A stretch of DNA of 64,000 bases, taken from the NCBI RefSeq assembly GCF_044793635.1, contig NZ_CP084992.1, positions 1,178,001 through 1,242,000 on the forward strand, given 5' to 3'. Made by a program: the position numbers and the translations under genes. The notes beneath the pieces were generated by a model. The model saw only the letters and a list, made by a program, of their open reading frames with translations. It did no database searches and was not told the DNA's origin. How positions within the stretch are numbered: position 1 is the first letter of the stretch; every line of letters starts with the position of its first letter. This DNA comes from Virgibacillus_F necropolis_A. Lineage in GTDB: Bacteria; Bacillota; Bacilli; Bacillales; Amphibacillaceae. Positions 25,574-34,269 of the stretch are shown here, piece after piece.

Positions 25574-25599
25574 CATGTTTATTTATTAAAAGTAGTACT

Positions 25600-25668
25600 C
25601 TATAGTAATGAAAATATCCAACCAATTACAACAATAGCACCTATAATCATTAGAATTGTGCGTAGCAT
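25600..25668 (-). CDS. Putative 22-residue hydrophobic peptide
   Basis: A very short frame starts MLRTILMIIGAI and ends FSLL, a single membrane helix with one N-terminal Arg. AAAGGATG lies seven bases before the ATG, and a perfect terminator follows the stop. Without these signals it would be dismissed. It lies in the otherwise empty 25423-25766 gap. Small single-helix peptides are common in Bacillales; no family is claimed. Confidence 0.45.
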   Translation of the reverse strand: MLRTILMIIGAIVVIGWIFSLL

Positions 25669-25766
25669 GTCAATCATCCTTTCATTCGTGTAACCTAACT
25701 TATTTATAAATTACCCACACGCGATGATTTGTAAACCACACTACTTATTTAGGCTTTATAACTATG

Positions 25767-25994
25767 TTACTTTTGAATTTCAAAGATATCATCCAGTTTA
25801 CTCGTCATGTATGCATGACAGTCCTCTATCCCTATATTATAAAACAGGGGTGCAAGGTCCTCTATGAAAAAATCCAAAATCAATAGTGAAGCCAAATTCC
25901 CGATATCTTCACCACGCTCTTTTTCAAAATATCCTTTAATCAAGCCAGCCATTTCATCCTTTTGTTCTTTTGTTATCTCAAATTTTGGTTTCAT
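25767..25994 (-). CDS. DUF2164-family protein
   Basis: This 75-residue protein reads KFEITKEQKDEMAGLIKGYF, then LLILDFFIEDLAPLFYNIGI near the middle, and CHAYMTSKLDDIFE, the pattern I know for DUF2164, a small helical family of unknown function. I chose ATG at 25994 because AAGGAGATTCC lies just before it; in-frame ATGs further upstream lack ribosome sites. It is divergent from the M3 peptidase gene. Confidence 0.75.
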   Translation of the reverse strand: MKPKFEITKEQKDEMAGLIKGYFEKERGEDIGNLASLLILDFFIEDLAPLFYNIGIEDCHAYMTSKLDDIFEIQK

Positions 25995-26108
25995 TGGAAT
26001 CTCCTTTTCGATATAAATATTTACTACCAGTATAACAATAATCACTAATTTAAAAGAAGGAATTTCTCACTTTTTGTCGAACTAATTACGTATACGAGGA
26101 GGGTACTT

Positions 26109-27806
26109 ATGCAGACATTTGAAAACTATAAGTACGAACGCCCAAATCTGGAAATTGAGAAAAGTGCGTTCGCAGGCTTACTAAACACATTTAAAAACGC
26201 TTCATCAATTGAAGAAGCCAACAAAGCAATTGACGAAATAAATGCATTTCGTAATCGACTATCAACGCTTTCTAACCTTGTTTATATCCGTGCATCCATT
26301 GATACAAACGATGAATTTTATCAAAAGGAACGCGATTTCTTCGATGACATAGAGCCGGAATTTAAGTCACTTAATACAAATTTTTACACGGAATTGGTTA
26401 AATCTCCTTACCGTGAAAAATTGGAAAAGCAATGGGGTGATCAGCTATTTCAAATTGCTGATTTTGAAATTAAGTCGTTTGATCAAAAAGTAATAAAGTT
26501 ACTTCAAAAAGAAAACAAGCTAGCATCAGAGTATTCAAAGCTCGTTGCTTCTGCTGAGGTTGAGTTCCAAGGTGAGACATTAACCCTGGCACAGCTTGGA
26601 CCTTATGCACAGGACCAAAACCGCGAAACACGAAAAAAAGCGGTTAAAGCAAGTTCAGGATTTTTTGCCCAACATGCAGATAAATTTGATGACATTTACG
26701 ATCAACTTGTAAAAACGCGACACGAAATTGCAACTACACTTGGCTATAAAAACTTTGTAGAATTAGGTTATATTCGCATGCTTCGTATTGATTATGATGC
26801 AGACATGGTATCTAATTTCCGTAAACAAGTACGTGATTCAATTGTTCCTCTTGTAACCAAGCTTTACGAAAAACAGGCCGAACGAATTGGTGTTGATTCA
26901 TTAAAAAGCTATGATGAGTCATTCAAATTTAAAACTGGTAATGCAAAACCAAAAGGTACACCCGAATGGATTATTGAGAATGGGAAGAAAATGTACGAAG
27001 AATTGTCACCCGAAACGAATGAATTCTTCCACTTCATGTTAGACCGAAAGTTGATGGATTTAGAAGCGAAAAAAGGTAAAGAAGCTGGTGGATACTGTAC
27101 ATTTATTGAAGACTATGAATCACCATTTATTTTTGCGAACTTCAATGGCACGTCAGGTGATATTGATGTCCTGACACATGAAGCAGGTCATGGATTTCAG
27201 TTTTATCAAAGCCGAAATATCGGAATCCCTGAATACTTAATGCCAACATATGAATCAGCAGAAATTCACTCGATGAGTATGGAATTTTTCACATGGCCAT
27301 GGATGGAATTATTTTTCCAGGACGATACGGAAAAATATAAATATGCACATTTAGCGGACGGCTTACAATTCCTGCCATATGGTGTCGCTGTCGATGAGTT
27401 CCAGCACCTCGTTTACGAGAATCCGGAATGGACTCCAAATGAACGTAACCAAGCCTGGAAAAGGTTAGAAGAAACCTATCTGCCACACCGGGACTATGAT
27501 GGTAATGAATATTTAGAATCGGGCAGGTTCTGGCAGCGCCAAGGTCACATTTATGATGTGCCATTCTATTATATTGACTACACGCTTGCACAAATTTGTG
27601 CTTTCCAATTCTGGGAGCGCGCACAAAAGGATCACAAAGATGCATGGAATGACTATATTAAACTTTGTCAGTTAGGTGGCAAAAAATCATTCCTTGGCCT
27701 TGTGGAAGCAGCAAATTTACGTTCTCCATTTAAAGAAGGCTGCGTTGAATCTGTAGTAGACACCATTGAAAAATGGCTCGATTCCGTAGATGACAAGACT
27801 TTATAA
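26109..27806 (+). CDS. M3-family oligoendopeptidase
   Basis: This 565-residue zinc metallopeptidase has the thermolysin-like motif THEAGHGFQ (H357, E358, H361) and the third-ligand helix MPTYESAEIHSMSMEFF about 30 residues on. It would be cytoplasmic, trimming short peptides. The length fits the PepF-like M3 subgroup common in Bacillaceae. The ATG has GAGGAGGGT upstream. It is monocistronic, with a hairpin after the stop. Confidence 0.92.
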   Translation: MQTFENYKYERPNLEIEKSAFAGLLNTFKNASSIEEANKAIDEINAFRNRLSTLSNLVYIRASIDTNDEFYQKERDFFDDIEPEFKSLNTNFYTELVKSPYREKLEKQWGDQLFQIADFEIKSFDQKVIKLLQKENKLASEYSKLVASAEVEFQGETLTLAQLGPYAQDQNRETRKKAVKASSGFFAQHADKFDDIYDQLVKTRHEIATTLGYKNFVELGYIRMLRIDYDADMVSNFRKQVRDSIVPLVTKLYEKQAERIGVDSLKSYDESFKFKTGNAKPKGTPEWIIENGKKMYEELSPETNEFFHFMLDRKLMDLEAKKGKEAGGYCTFIEDYESPFIFANFNGTSGDIDVLTHEAGHGFQFYQSRNIGIPEYLMPTYESAEIHSMSMEFFTWPWMELFFQDDTEKYKYAHLADGLQFLPYGVAVDEFQHLVYENPEWTPNERNQAWKRLEETYLPHRDYDGNEYLESGRFWQRQGHIYDVPFYYIDYTLAQICAFQFWERAQKDHKDAWNDYIKLCQLGGKKSFLGLVEAANLRSPFKEGCVESVVDTIEKWLDSVDDKTL

Positions 27807-27812
27807 GAAAAC

Positions 27813-27845
27813 AACCGCTACCCCCTTCATCAGAGGTTAGCGGTT
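27813..27845. terminator. Hairpin between M3 peptidase and convergent ywbE
   Basis: AACCGCTA pairs with TAGCGGTT, seven bases after the peptidase stop. T content downstream is modest in both directions, so it may serve both converging genes weakly. Confidence 0.6.
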
Positions 27846-27860
27846 AATTCATTTCATTTC

Positions 27861-28055
27861 CTATCTATCACTTACACGGCCAACTTGCCCATCCGCAAGG
27901 CGTACCTTAATTCCATGTGGGTGAAATGATGATTTTGTTAACAAATCTTTTACAATACCATGGGTCAACTGACCTGTACGTTGGTCTTTTTTTAATACAA
28001 TATCCACTTCAAGCCCAGGCTTTACCTGGTCTCGATATCTTCCATCTACTGTCAT
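27861..28055 (-). CDS. ywbE: YwbE-family protein (DUF2196)
   Basis: This 64-residue basic protein has VKPGLEVDIVLKKDQRTGQL, then HGIVKDLLT, HPHGIKVRL and GQVGRV. It matches the small YwbE family of Firmicutes and other bacteria, function unknown, with a KOW/SH3-like look. AAAGGAG precedes the ATG. It is transcribed toward the M3 peptidase gene. Confidence 0.82.
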   Translation of the reverse strand: MTVDGRYRDQVKPGLEVDIVLKKDQRTGQLTHGIVKDLLTKSSFHPHGIKVRLADGQVGRVSDR

Positions 28056-28106
28056 ACGAAACGATCTCCTTTATTAAAAACTACCCCTATTATACATGAG
28101 TTCGAC

Positions 28107-28928
28107 TTACTTCATCCACTCGGGCTTGCCAAACCCTTTGAACTCTTCATCGATAATTTTTTCAAACTCCGGAGATTCAATCACTTCTTTGATATCCTTA
28201 GCCCATTTGGTATCCAAATCTGCTGTATTAACAACCACTCTATTACGGTAATCATCAGGCATGTTTTCCAGCACTAATGCATTCAATAGATCTAGTCCAG
28301 CAGCTAGTGCATAATTTCCTGGTACCGCAGCTAAATCTTCACTTTCAACTGTTCGTGGTAATTGCCCTGCTTCTACCTGTTGAAATTTAAGGTTTTTCGA
28401 ATTTTCCACCACATCATCAACATCCGCACGTAATGGATCAATATCATCCTTTATCGTAATTAGCCCAGCATCCTGCAGCATAATCAGTGTACGAGCAAGG
28501 TTCGTTGGATCATTCGCAATTGTTAACGTACTCCCGTCCTCAATGTCCTCTAGTGAATCATATTTAGTTGAATAAACACCCATTGGAGCAGTAGGTACAA
28601 CTTTTATTTCAGATAAATCCATGTCATGTTCTTTCTCAAATGCTTCATAGTAAATTTTATGTTGAAATAAATTTGCGTCTAAATCACCATTGTCGAGCGC
28701 CTTGTTCGGTTGAATGTAGTCACTAAACTCCACATTTTTCACTGTATATCCTTTTTCCTCAAGTAGTGGCTTCAGAGCTTTTGTTACCATGTTACTGTAC
28801 GGCCCAACCGTCGCACCAAACGTTATCGTCTTTTTATCCCCTGAATCACTAGAAGCCTCGCTTGATCCACAAGCTGCAAGCACCAATACAATTAATAATG
28901 TAAAAATTAATCCTAAACACTTTTTCAT
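28107..28928 (-). CDS. metQ: Methionine-binding lipoprotein MetQ
   Basis: This 273-residue NlpA-family lipoprotein has lipobox LAAC with C20. Family stretches are TVGPYSNMVTKALKPLLEEK, DANLFQHKIYYEAF, NDPTNLARTL and VVNTADLDTKWAKDI. It binds L- or D-methionine for MetNI. It is last in the metN-metI-metQ operon, under control of the S-box leader before metN. Confidence 0.92.
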   Translation of the reverse strand: MKKCLGLIFTLLIVLVLAACGSSEASSDSGDKKTITFGATVGPYSNMVTKALKPLLEEKGYTVKNVEFSDYIQPNKALDNGDLDANLFQHKIYYEAFEKEHDMDLSEIKVVPTAPMGVYSTKYDSLEDIEDGSTLTIANDPTNLARTLIMLQDAGLITIKDDIDPLRADVDDVVENSKNLKFQQVEAGQLPRTVESEDLAAVPGNYALAAGLDLLNALVLENMPDDYRNRVVVNTADLDTKWAKDIKEVIESPEFEKIIDEEFKGFGKPEWMK

Positions 28929-28946
28929 CCTAAAATTCCTCCTCTA

Positions 28947-29612
28947 TTATCGTTTATTAACTGCTTTTGCAATAAAATCACCAGTGTACTGAATGACTTG
29001 CACCAACACAATCAGGACAATTACAGTTGTGTACATCACCATGTCATCATAGCGATAGTAACCGTATCGAATAGCTAAATCACCGATACCACCACCCCCA
29101 ATGGTTCCTGCCATCGCTGAATAACCTATTAAACTAATCGTTGTAATCGTTAATCCGCTAATAATTCCAGGCTTAGCCTCTGGTAGAATAATATCTTTAA
29201 TGATCATCCACGGGGACGCCCCAACAGAAACCGCCGCTTCAATCACCCCTTTATCAATCTCACGTGCTGATGACTCAACAATTCTTGCAAAGAATGGAAT
29301 TGCTGCGACAGATAATGGTACTGCAGCAGCTGTTGGCCCAATGGTCGTACCTAATATGTAGTTCGTAAAAGGTAATAAGAAAACGAGTAAAATGATAAAT
29401 GGTATCGAGCGAATAAGGTTTGTCACCACTCCGGCGAAGCTTTTCACCACTTTATTTTCCAAAAATAATCCCCGATCTGTAACATACAATAAAATCCCTA
29501 ATGGAAGCCCGATAACAACAGCAATCAATAGTGCTATCCCGACCATATAAAGCGTTTGGAAGAATGCTACATTCAATTCTGGTAAAATATTAATCAATCG
29601 ACTAAGATCCAA
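28947..29612 (-). CDS. metI: Methionine ABC transporter permease
   Basis: This 221-residue permease has five predicted helices and the EAA loop region EAAVSVGASPWMIIKDIILPE. The start codon is TTG at 29612, supported by GGAGGTGA nine bases before it, and it overlaps the metN 3' end by 11 bases. In B. subtilis the equivalent is called MetP. Confidence 0.92.
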   Translation of the reverse strand: MDLSRLINILPELNVAFFQTLYMVGIALLIAVVIGLPLGILLYVTDRGLFLENKVVKSFAGVVTNLIRSIPFIILLVFLLPFTNYILGTTIGPTAAAVPLSVAAIPFFARIVESSAREIDKGVIEAAVSVGASPWMIIKDIILPEAKPGIISGLTITTISLIGYSAMAGTIGGGGIGDLAIRYGYYRYDDMVMYTTVIVLIVLVQVIQYTGDFIAKAVNKR

Positions 29613-30615
29613 ATTGAATCACCTCCACTTGTTTTACGCGTTCCTCTAAATAAGTAATTGCCCTTTCAACTTCATTCTGGTCACCATTTATTTCCATGAT
29701 AAATATTCCAAGTGGTGCATCCTGAATGTATTCCACTTTCCCATGTAAAATATTCCCTTTAACGTGGAAACGCTGCAGCATATCTGAGACAATTGCCTCT
29801 TCCGCCAACTTCCCTCGAAATTGTAGTTTTACCAATGTCCCCTTACAACTGGCTAACAACTTTTCAGGTAAAGAAAACTGTAATACCGTTTGTATAAAGT
29901 TTTTCGTCAATTCCTCTTTTGGGTTGGAAAAAATATCATAAACAGCACCTTCTTCAACGATCCGACCATCTTGCATTACAGCACAGCGGTGACAGATTTC
30001 TTTAACAACCTCCATCTCGTGAGTAATGACTGCAATCGTAATACCAAGCTCGATATTGATCTTTTTCAATAATGCTAGTATTGATTTCGTTGTGCTTGGA
30101 TCAAGCGCAGACGTAGCCTCATCACACAACAGTACTTTCGGGTTGTTCGCAAGTGCCCTTGCAATACTGACCCGTTGTTTCTGTCCGCCGCTTAACTGTG
30201 CTGGATAATGATCGATCTTGTCAGAAAGGCCAACTAGGTCCAATAACTCTACTACCCTATCTTTTCTGGCATCCTTACTAAGTCCAGCAGCCTTTAACGC
30301 AAATGCTACATTTTCAAACACCGTTTTGGATGCAACCAAATAAAACCCCTGAAAAATCATGCCAATTGATTGTCTCGCTGTCCGCAACGCTTTCGGTGAC
30401 AATGTTAGTAAATTTACTCCATCGACGAGGACGGTTCCTGATGTTGGTCGTTCCAAAATATTCATACAACGGAGCAATGTACTTTTCCCAGCACCACTAT
30501 ATCCAACAATCCCGTATATTTCCCCCTTGTTCACATGCAGGGACACACGATCGACGCCGATTACTTTCTCACGTTTCGCTTGATAAATCTTTTCAATCTC
30601 CTGAAGTTCAATCAT
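29602..30615 (-). CDS. metN: Methionine ABC transporter ATP-binding protein
   Basis: This 337-residue ATPase has Walker A GYSGAGKST, signature LSGGQKQRVSIARAL, Walker B VLLCDEATSALD and the C-terminal NIL regulatory domain (about 260-337) that binds methionine for trans-inhibition. I start at ATG 30615, with AAGGGGGATG upstream; the earlier in-frame ATG at 30654 lies inside the riboswitch terminator. First gene of metNIQ. Confidence 0.94.
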   Translation of the reverse strand: MIELQEIEKIYQAKREKVIGVDRVSLHVNKGEIYGIVGYSGAGKSTLLRCMNILERPTSGTVLVDGVNLLTLSPKALRTARQSIGMIFQGFYLVASKTVFENVAFALKAAGLSKDARKDRVVELLDLVGLSDKIDHYPAQLSGGQKQRVSIARALANNPKVLLCDEATSALDPSTTKSILALLKKINIELGITIAVITHEMEVVKEICHRCAVMQDGRIVEEGAVYDIFSNPKEELTKNFIQTVLQFSLPEKLLASCKGTLVKLQFRGKLAEEAIVSDMLQRFHVKGNILHGKVEYIQDAPLGIFIMEINGDQNEVERAITYLEERVKQVEVIQFGS

Positions 30616-30635
30616 CGTCCATCCCCCTTTCCCGT

Positions 30636-30796
30636 ACAAAAACCCCTCTTCCATAATGAAAGAGGGGTTGATTGTGTATTCAATCCTTATCTCTCAGAAT
30701 GGTAAACTTTCATTCTGCAGGAAGAAGCACCACTCCGAAAACGGAAGGTTGCTGTGACATCAATGGGCCTGTCCCCTCCGTCACTCTGGATAAGAT
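30636..30796 (-). promoter_or_regulatory. SAM-I riboswitch (S-box) with terminator, upstream of metNIQ
   Basis: On the minus strand the aptamer (30796-30686) runs from CTTATCCAGAGTGACGGAGG through GGGACAGGCCC and ACAGCAACC to GAGAGATAAG, the canonical S-box landmarks, and the ends pair as P1. The terminator (30669-30637) has stem AACCCCTCTT/AAGAGGGGTT and then T residues. High SAM should stop transcription of the methionine uptake operon. Confidence 0.95.
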
Positions 30797-30856
30797 ATGT
30801 AATTTTTATAAATAATTAAGACTTATCATATAGCCGTTTTCAGCATTTGTCAATAA

Positions 30857-32035
30857 CTATTTTCTGAAAAGATTTAATTTACCAATTCTATTTGCAGCTT
30901 CTGCTAGTCGCTTCTCGTCGGCTAACAAACCTACGCGCACATAACCTTCGCCGGCAGCTCCGAAGCCATTTCCAGGTGCTGTTACAACATGTGCTTTTTC
31001 TAGTAATATATCTGCAAATTCTTCTGAAGTATAACCTTCAGGGATTGGTAGCCATGCAAAAAATGTCCCCTTTGGTGAATCGACCTTCCAGCCAATTTCA
31101 TTCAGCTTTTCTATGAAACAATTACGCCGACTTTCATAGGTTTTTAGTAATTGTTGCACAGCATTTTGGTCTCCGTTCAATGCACTTGCCGCTGCTGCCT
31201 GAACCCCACCGAACAAACTTACATGCATATGATCCTGGATTAGATTTATACTCTCGACGACAGATTTATTTCCTACCGCAAAAGCCACACGCCATCCCGC
31301 CATATTGTAGGTCTTCGATAGCGTATACATTTCAATTCCGATATCCTTTGCTCCTTCTGACTGAAGGAAGCTTTGAGGTTTTATTCCATCAAACCCGATT
31401 GCTCCATACGCGAAATCATGTAAAACGCAGAAGTTATGTTTTTTTGCAATCGCCACCGTTTCGTCAAAAAAATCTTTTGTAGCAGTCGCAGATGTCGGGT
31501 TGTTTGGATAGTTTAAAAACAGTAACTTTGCCTGTTCCAACGCATCCACAGAAATCCCATCATAATCGGGCAAAAAATCATTTTCGGCAAGCAGCGGCAT
31601 CATTTCTGTTTTGGCATCAGCCAATGCAATCCCTGACATATAATCGGGATATCCAGGGTCTGGTAGTAAAGCCAAATCACCAGGATTTAACAAGCATTGA
31701 CTAAGCTCAACAAGTCCGCTTTTTGCGCCAAACATAATCGCAACTTCAGTTTCGGGATCTACTTCCACCCCGTATTCTCTTTGGTAAAAATCAGCCATCG
31801 CTTTTTTCGCATAGCCAAAGCCTTGGAAAGGTGAATATTTATGGTTGATTGGGTCTTCAGCAGCACCTTGCAAAGCCTCCACAATATGTTCCGGTGTAGG
31901 CAAGTCAGGATTACCCTGGCCCAAATTTATAACATCATGACCCGCACTTTGAAGATGCTGTACTTTCTTCACAAGCTTCGCAAAAAACTGCTCAGGCAGT
32001 CGCTTCAATGTTTCAGATTGCTCAAACCTTCGCAC
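30857..32035 (-). CDS. PLP-dependent aminotransferase, MtnE/YkrV-like
   Basis: This class I/II (fold type I) aminotransferase has 392 residues from GTG 32035. PLP lysine is K241 in YTLSKTYNMAG. Other family elements are HDVINLGQGNPDLPTPEH, FLNYPNNPTSA and the cofactor-binding HDFAYG. By memory it follows Bacillus MtnE (methionine salvage, 2-oxo-4-methylthiobutyrate transamination). The neighbouring S-box operon fits but is not proof. GTG at 32035 is chosen because GGGGAG lies eight bases upstream; GTG at 32044 abuts that site. Confidence 0.8.
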   Translation of the reverse strand: MRRFEQSETLKRLPEQFFAKLVKKVQHLQSAGHDVINLGQGNPDLPTPEHIVEALQGAAEDPINHKYSPFQGFGYAKKAMADFYQREYGVEVDPETEVAIMFGAKSGLVELSQCLLNPGDLALLPDPGYPDYMSGIALADAKTEMMPLLAENDFLPDYDGISVDALEQAKLLFLNYPNNPTSATATKDFFDETVAIAKKHNFCVLHDFAYGAIGFDGIKPQSFLQSEGAKDIGIEMYTLSKTYNMAGWRVAFAVGNKSVVESINLIQDHMHVSLFGGVQAAAASALNGDQNAVQQLLKTYESRRNCFIEKLNEIGWKVDSPKGTFFAWLPIPEGYTSEEFADILLEKAHVVTAPGNGFGAAGEGYVRVGLLADEKRLAEAANRIGKLNLFRK

Positions 32036-32133
32036 ACATCTCACTCCCCATTTTGATAATTGTTACTAATAATAGACTTGGATTTACCTTTTGTAAAGAA
32101 GAAAAAACGACATTTAACTAGAAAAACATCCAG

Positions 32134-32727
32134 TTAAACGTCGTTTTCGTCCATCCAATTTTTTACAATCTTTATTACATCTATATCAGAGGAAGCATGC
32201 TGTAGGTAATCCAAATCGATTAGGTCACGATCAAACTTATGAATCTCGAACATTCGTTTTGCCCAATCATAATCATCAGACCACTCCGGATTTTCTTTAT
32301 GAGAAATCATTGCTGATTCTAAACGGTGTATGATTATATCCTCAATTCCAATTACAAAGATATTTCGCCCACTCTCTAGTTGCATGCTTATCACTTTATC
32401 ATAACTACCATCCAAATAATTATCAGGTATCTCTATGGAAAGCTCTAATTCCTTGTTGTACCAGCTGCGTCCTTCCTTTATAAAGCCTAATTCCCTCGTC
32501 AATAATTTATCAAATTGTTCTCTACCATCAGTTATGATATCTATATCTTGTGTTGTGTAATTATTTCTTGTATATATTTCTACGGATAGTCCACCTACCA
32601 CAACTGGTTTCATTTCGTTTTCTTGAAAATAATCTGTTAATAGAGCACACAATTCTAACATTCTTTTATGTTTGGATAAGTGAGTTAACTTCTTAAATTC
32701 CTGCTTCAATTCATTCAGATGCATCAT
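32134..32727 (-). CDS. Nucleotidyltransferase-like protein (DUF6036/AbiEii-like)
   Basis: This roughly 197-residue protein has a minimal nucleotidyltransferase core: VVVGGLSVEIYTRNNYTTQD then IDI, that is GG-S followed by two acidic residues (D-x-D). A later region HRLESAMISHKENPEWSDDY resembles DUF6036/AbiEii-type proteins. Start ATG at 32727 follows AAGGAAG and overlaps the upstream small gene by 17 bases, an arrangement typical of toxin-antitoxin pairs. The function is not proven; it could modify tRNA or another RNA. Confidence 0.7.
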   Translation of the reverse strand: MMHLNELKQEFKKLTHLSKHKRMLELCALLTDYFQENEMKPVVVGGLSVEIYTRNNYTTQDIDIITDGREQFDKLLTRELGFIKEGRSWYNKELELSIEIPDNYLDGSYDKVISMQLESGRNIFVIGIEDIIIHRLESAMISHKENPEWSDDYDWAKRMFEIHKFDRDLIDLDYLQHASSDIDVIKIVKNWMDENDV

Positions 32728-32950
32728 AATACATCTTCCTTTTTCCAATCATTTTCATCTTACCTTCTCGTTTTGCACGCTCCACACTTGCCTTCGTAAT
32801 TTGCGTTAAAGCCCGTTTTTCATCTTCAGAGCGAGGCCTGTTTCTTTTAATACGAGGTGCGCTTGCACGTTCAGCATATAATTTCGCATTAACTTTCTTG
32901 CGATTGGATTGGATATTATTATTTATCTGAGAAATTCTAATAACACGCAT
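32711..32950 (-). CDS. Small basic protein paired with the nucleotidyltransferase
   Basis: This 79-residue, strongly basic protein contains NNNIQSNRKKVNAKLYAERA and PRIKRNRPRSEDEKRALTQ, and has no recognisable domain. ATG at 32950 has GAGGTGG eight bases upstream (GTG at 32962 is also in frame). Its stop lies 17 bases inside the nucleotidyltransferase gene. By position it could be the antitoxin or RNA-binding partner of that enzyme (inference). Confidence 0.65.
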   Translation of the reverse strand: MRVIRISQINNNIQSNRKKVNAKLYAERASAPRIKRNRPRSEDEKRALTQITKASVERAKREGKMKMIGKRKMYYDASE

Positions 32951-33063
32951 GTTCAATACCACCTCGCCCTTTACTAATAGTTACTATCAGTATATCCTCA
33001 TTCATGTTAAAAGTTAACTCTTATGATAAAATTACTACATAAACAAGAAAAAAGGAGATCTAC

Positions 33064-33855
33064 ATGACATACCATACATTATTTTTAGACATAGATGGCA
33101 CCATTTTACGACCCGATCACACCATTATGGACACTACAAAAGAAGCCATTCAACAGGTTAAAGAACAGGGCATCGATGTTTTTCTTGCAACAGGTCGACC
33201 GCTTCATGAAATTTATGGATTAGCAGATGAATTAAAAGTTAATTCCTTTATTGGCTATAACGGCGCATTTGCCACCTACCAAAATAATACGATTGTTGAT
33301 GAACCTATGGATTCACGTACAGCTGAACACTTTTTGGAAACAGCGTACAACAACCAACATGATATCGTCGTATATACAAGCGAAAAAAATTACTATACAG
33401 CCCTTACATCAGATGCAACTAAAAATTTTATTAACACATTTCACCTAAAAGAGAACGAACAACTTAAACCAGAGTTGGATATCAAACATGAAATACTTAG
33501 TATGACATTAATTAATATCGATGATAAAGATTTTCCACTCTACTCTACTGATGATAATTTATATTTGTCACCGGTAAATGTTAATGGAATCAATAATTGC
33601 TATGATGTCATTCGAAAAAACGTCAATAAAGGTGAAGCCATAAAGACCGTTCTCAAGAATTTCAACCGAACAAGTGAAGGCGCCATCGCTTTTGGTGACG
33701 GTATGAACGACAAAGAAATGCTTACAACGGTCGGAGAAGGCTTTGCCATGGGAAACGCCCATCCTGACTTATTTGCCTATGCTAAAAACCGAACAACGAC
33801 CGTATCTGATTCAGGGATTTTTAATGGATTAAATCGGCTTGGACTTGTGAAATAG
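33064..33855 (+). CDS. Cof-type HAD-IIB phosphatase
   Basis: This 263-residue HAD hydrolase has motif I LFLDIDGTIL (D9, D11), motif II LATGRP, a C2B cap in the middle and motif IV FGDGMNDKEML. Such proteins dephosphorylate sugar phosphates, FMN or other small phosphates; the substrate is not predictable. AAAAAGGAGAT precedes the ATG. It stands alone with a dispersed repeat just after its stop. Confidence 0.9.
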   Translation: MTYHTLFLDIDGTILRPDHTIMDTTKEAIQQVKEQGIDVFLATGRPLHEIYGLADELKVNSFIGYNGAFATYQNNTIVDEPMDSRTAEHFLETAYNNQHDIVVYTSEKNYYTALTSDATKNFINTFHLKENEQLKPELDIKHEILSMTLINIDDKDFPLYSTDDNLYLSPVNVNGINNCYDVIRKNVNKGEAIKTVLKNFNRTSEGAIAFGDGMNDKEMLTTVGEGFAMGNAHPDLFAYAKNRTTTVSDSGIFNGLNRLGLVK

Positions 33856-33870
33856 TGGTAGTACTTCATG

Positions 33871-34196
33871 GCTGTTTTCGTAAAGATTGTTGCTCTTGAA
33901 AGAATAGATATAAACTGCAACATAGCGTACCGCTCCGGAAATACACTACGCTAACATGGTGCCTGGAAGCAGTACTATATAGCTCCTTTTACTATTGTTG
34001 CAGTTGATTGGAGCGGAGGACCGTTGACTCCTGCGGGAACAGCACGAGTCTGAAGACCCCGCAGCGGTGGTCTTCCGCGAGGAGGCTGAAGCCGTGCCCG
34101 CGGAAAGCAACGGTCCGCAGTGGAAATCAACCAGCAGTTACGTCGCAATATATATCAACTATGAAGATGAAAAGCAACAATGCTTACGAAAAGAGC
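33871..34196. repeat. Dispersed repeat with imperfect 24-base terminal inverted repeats
   Basis: The left end GCTGTTTTCGTAAAGATTGTTGCT and the right end read on the other strand differ at only three or four of about 24 bases. The centre is GC-rich: GACTCCTGCGGGAACAGCACG, then GAAGACCCCGCAG and GTGCCCGCGGAAAGCA. Those words recur at 51800-51900. It fills the gap between the HAD gene and the glpK terminator. No coding capacity was seen. Confidence 0.8.
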
Positions 34197-34204
34197 GCAA
34201 ACTG

Positions 34205-34248
34205 AAAAGAGATCAAGGTCCTCCAAACAGAGGACCTTGATCTCTTTT
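34205..34248. terminator. Strong bidirectional terminator (glpFK / HAD gene)
   Basis: AAAAGAGATCAAGGTCCT pairs perfectly over 18 bases with AGGACCTTGATCTCTTTT, with T runs on both sides. It serves glpK on the minus strand. Confidence 0.92.
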
Positions 34249-34269
34249 TAACTTCTTTTTCAACCGAAT

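Noticed and set aside
30616..30654. Longer metN start at 30654
   Set aside because: That start lies within the S-box terminator; ATG 30615 has a good ribosome site.
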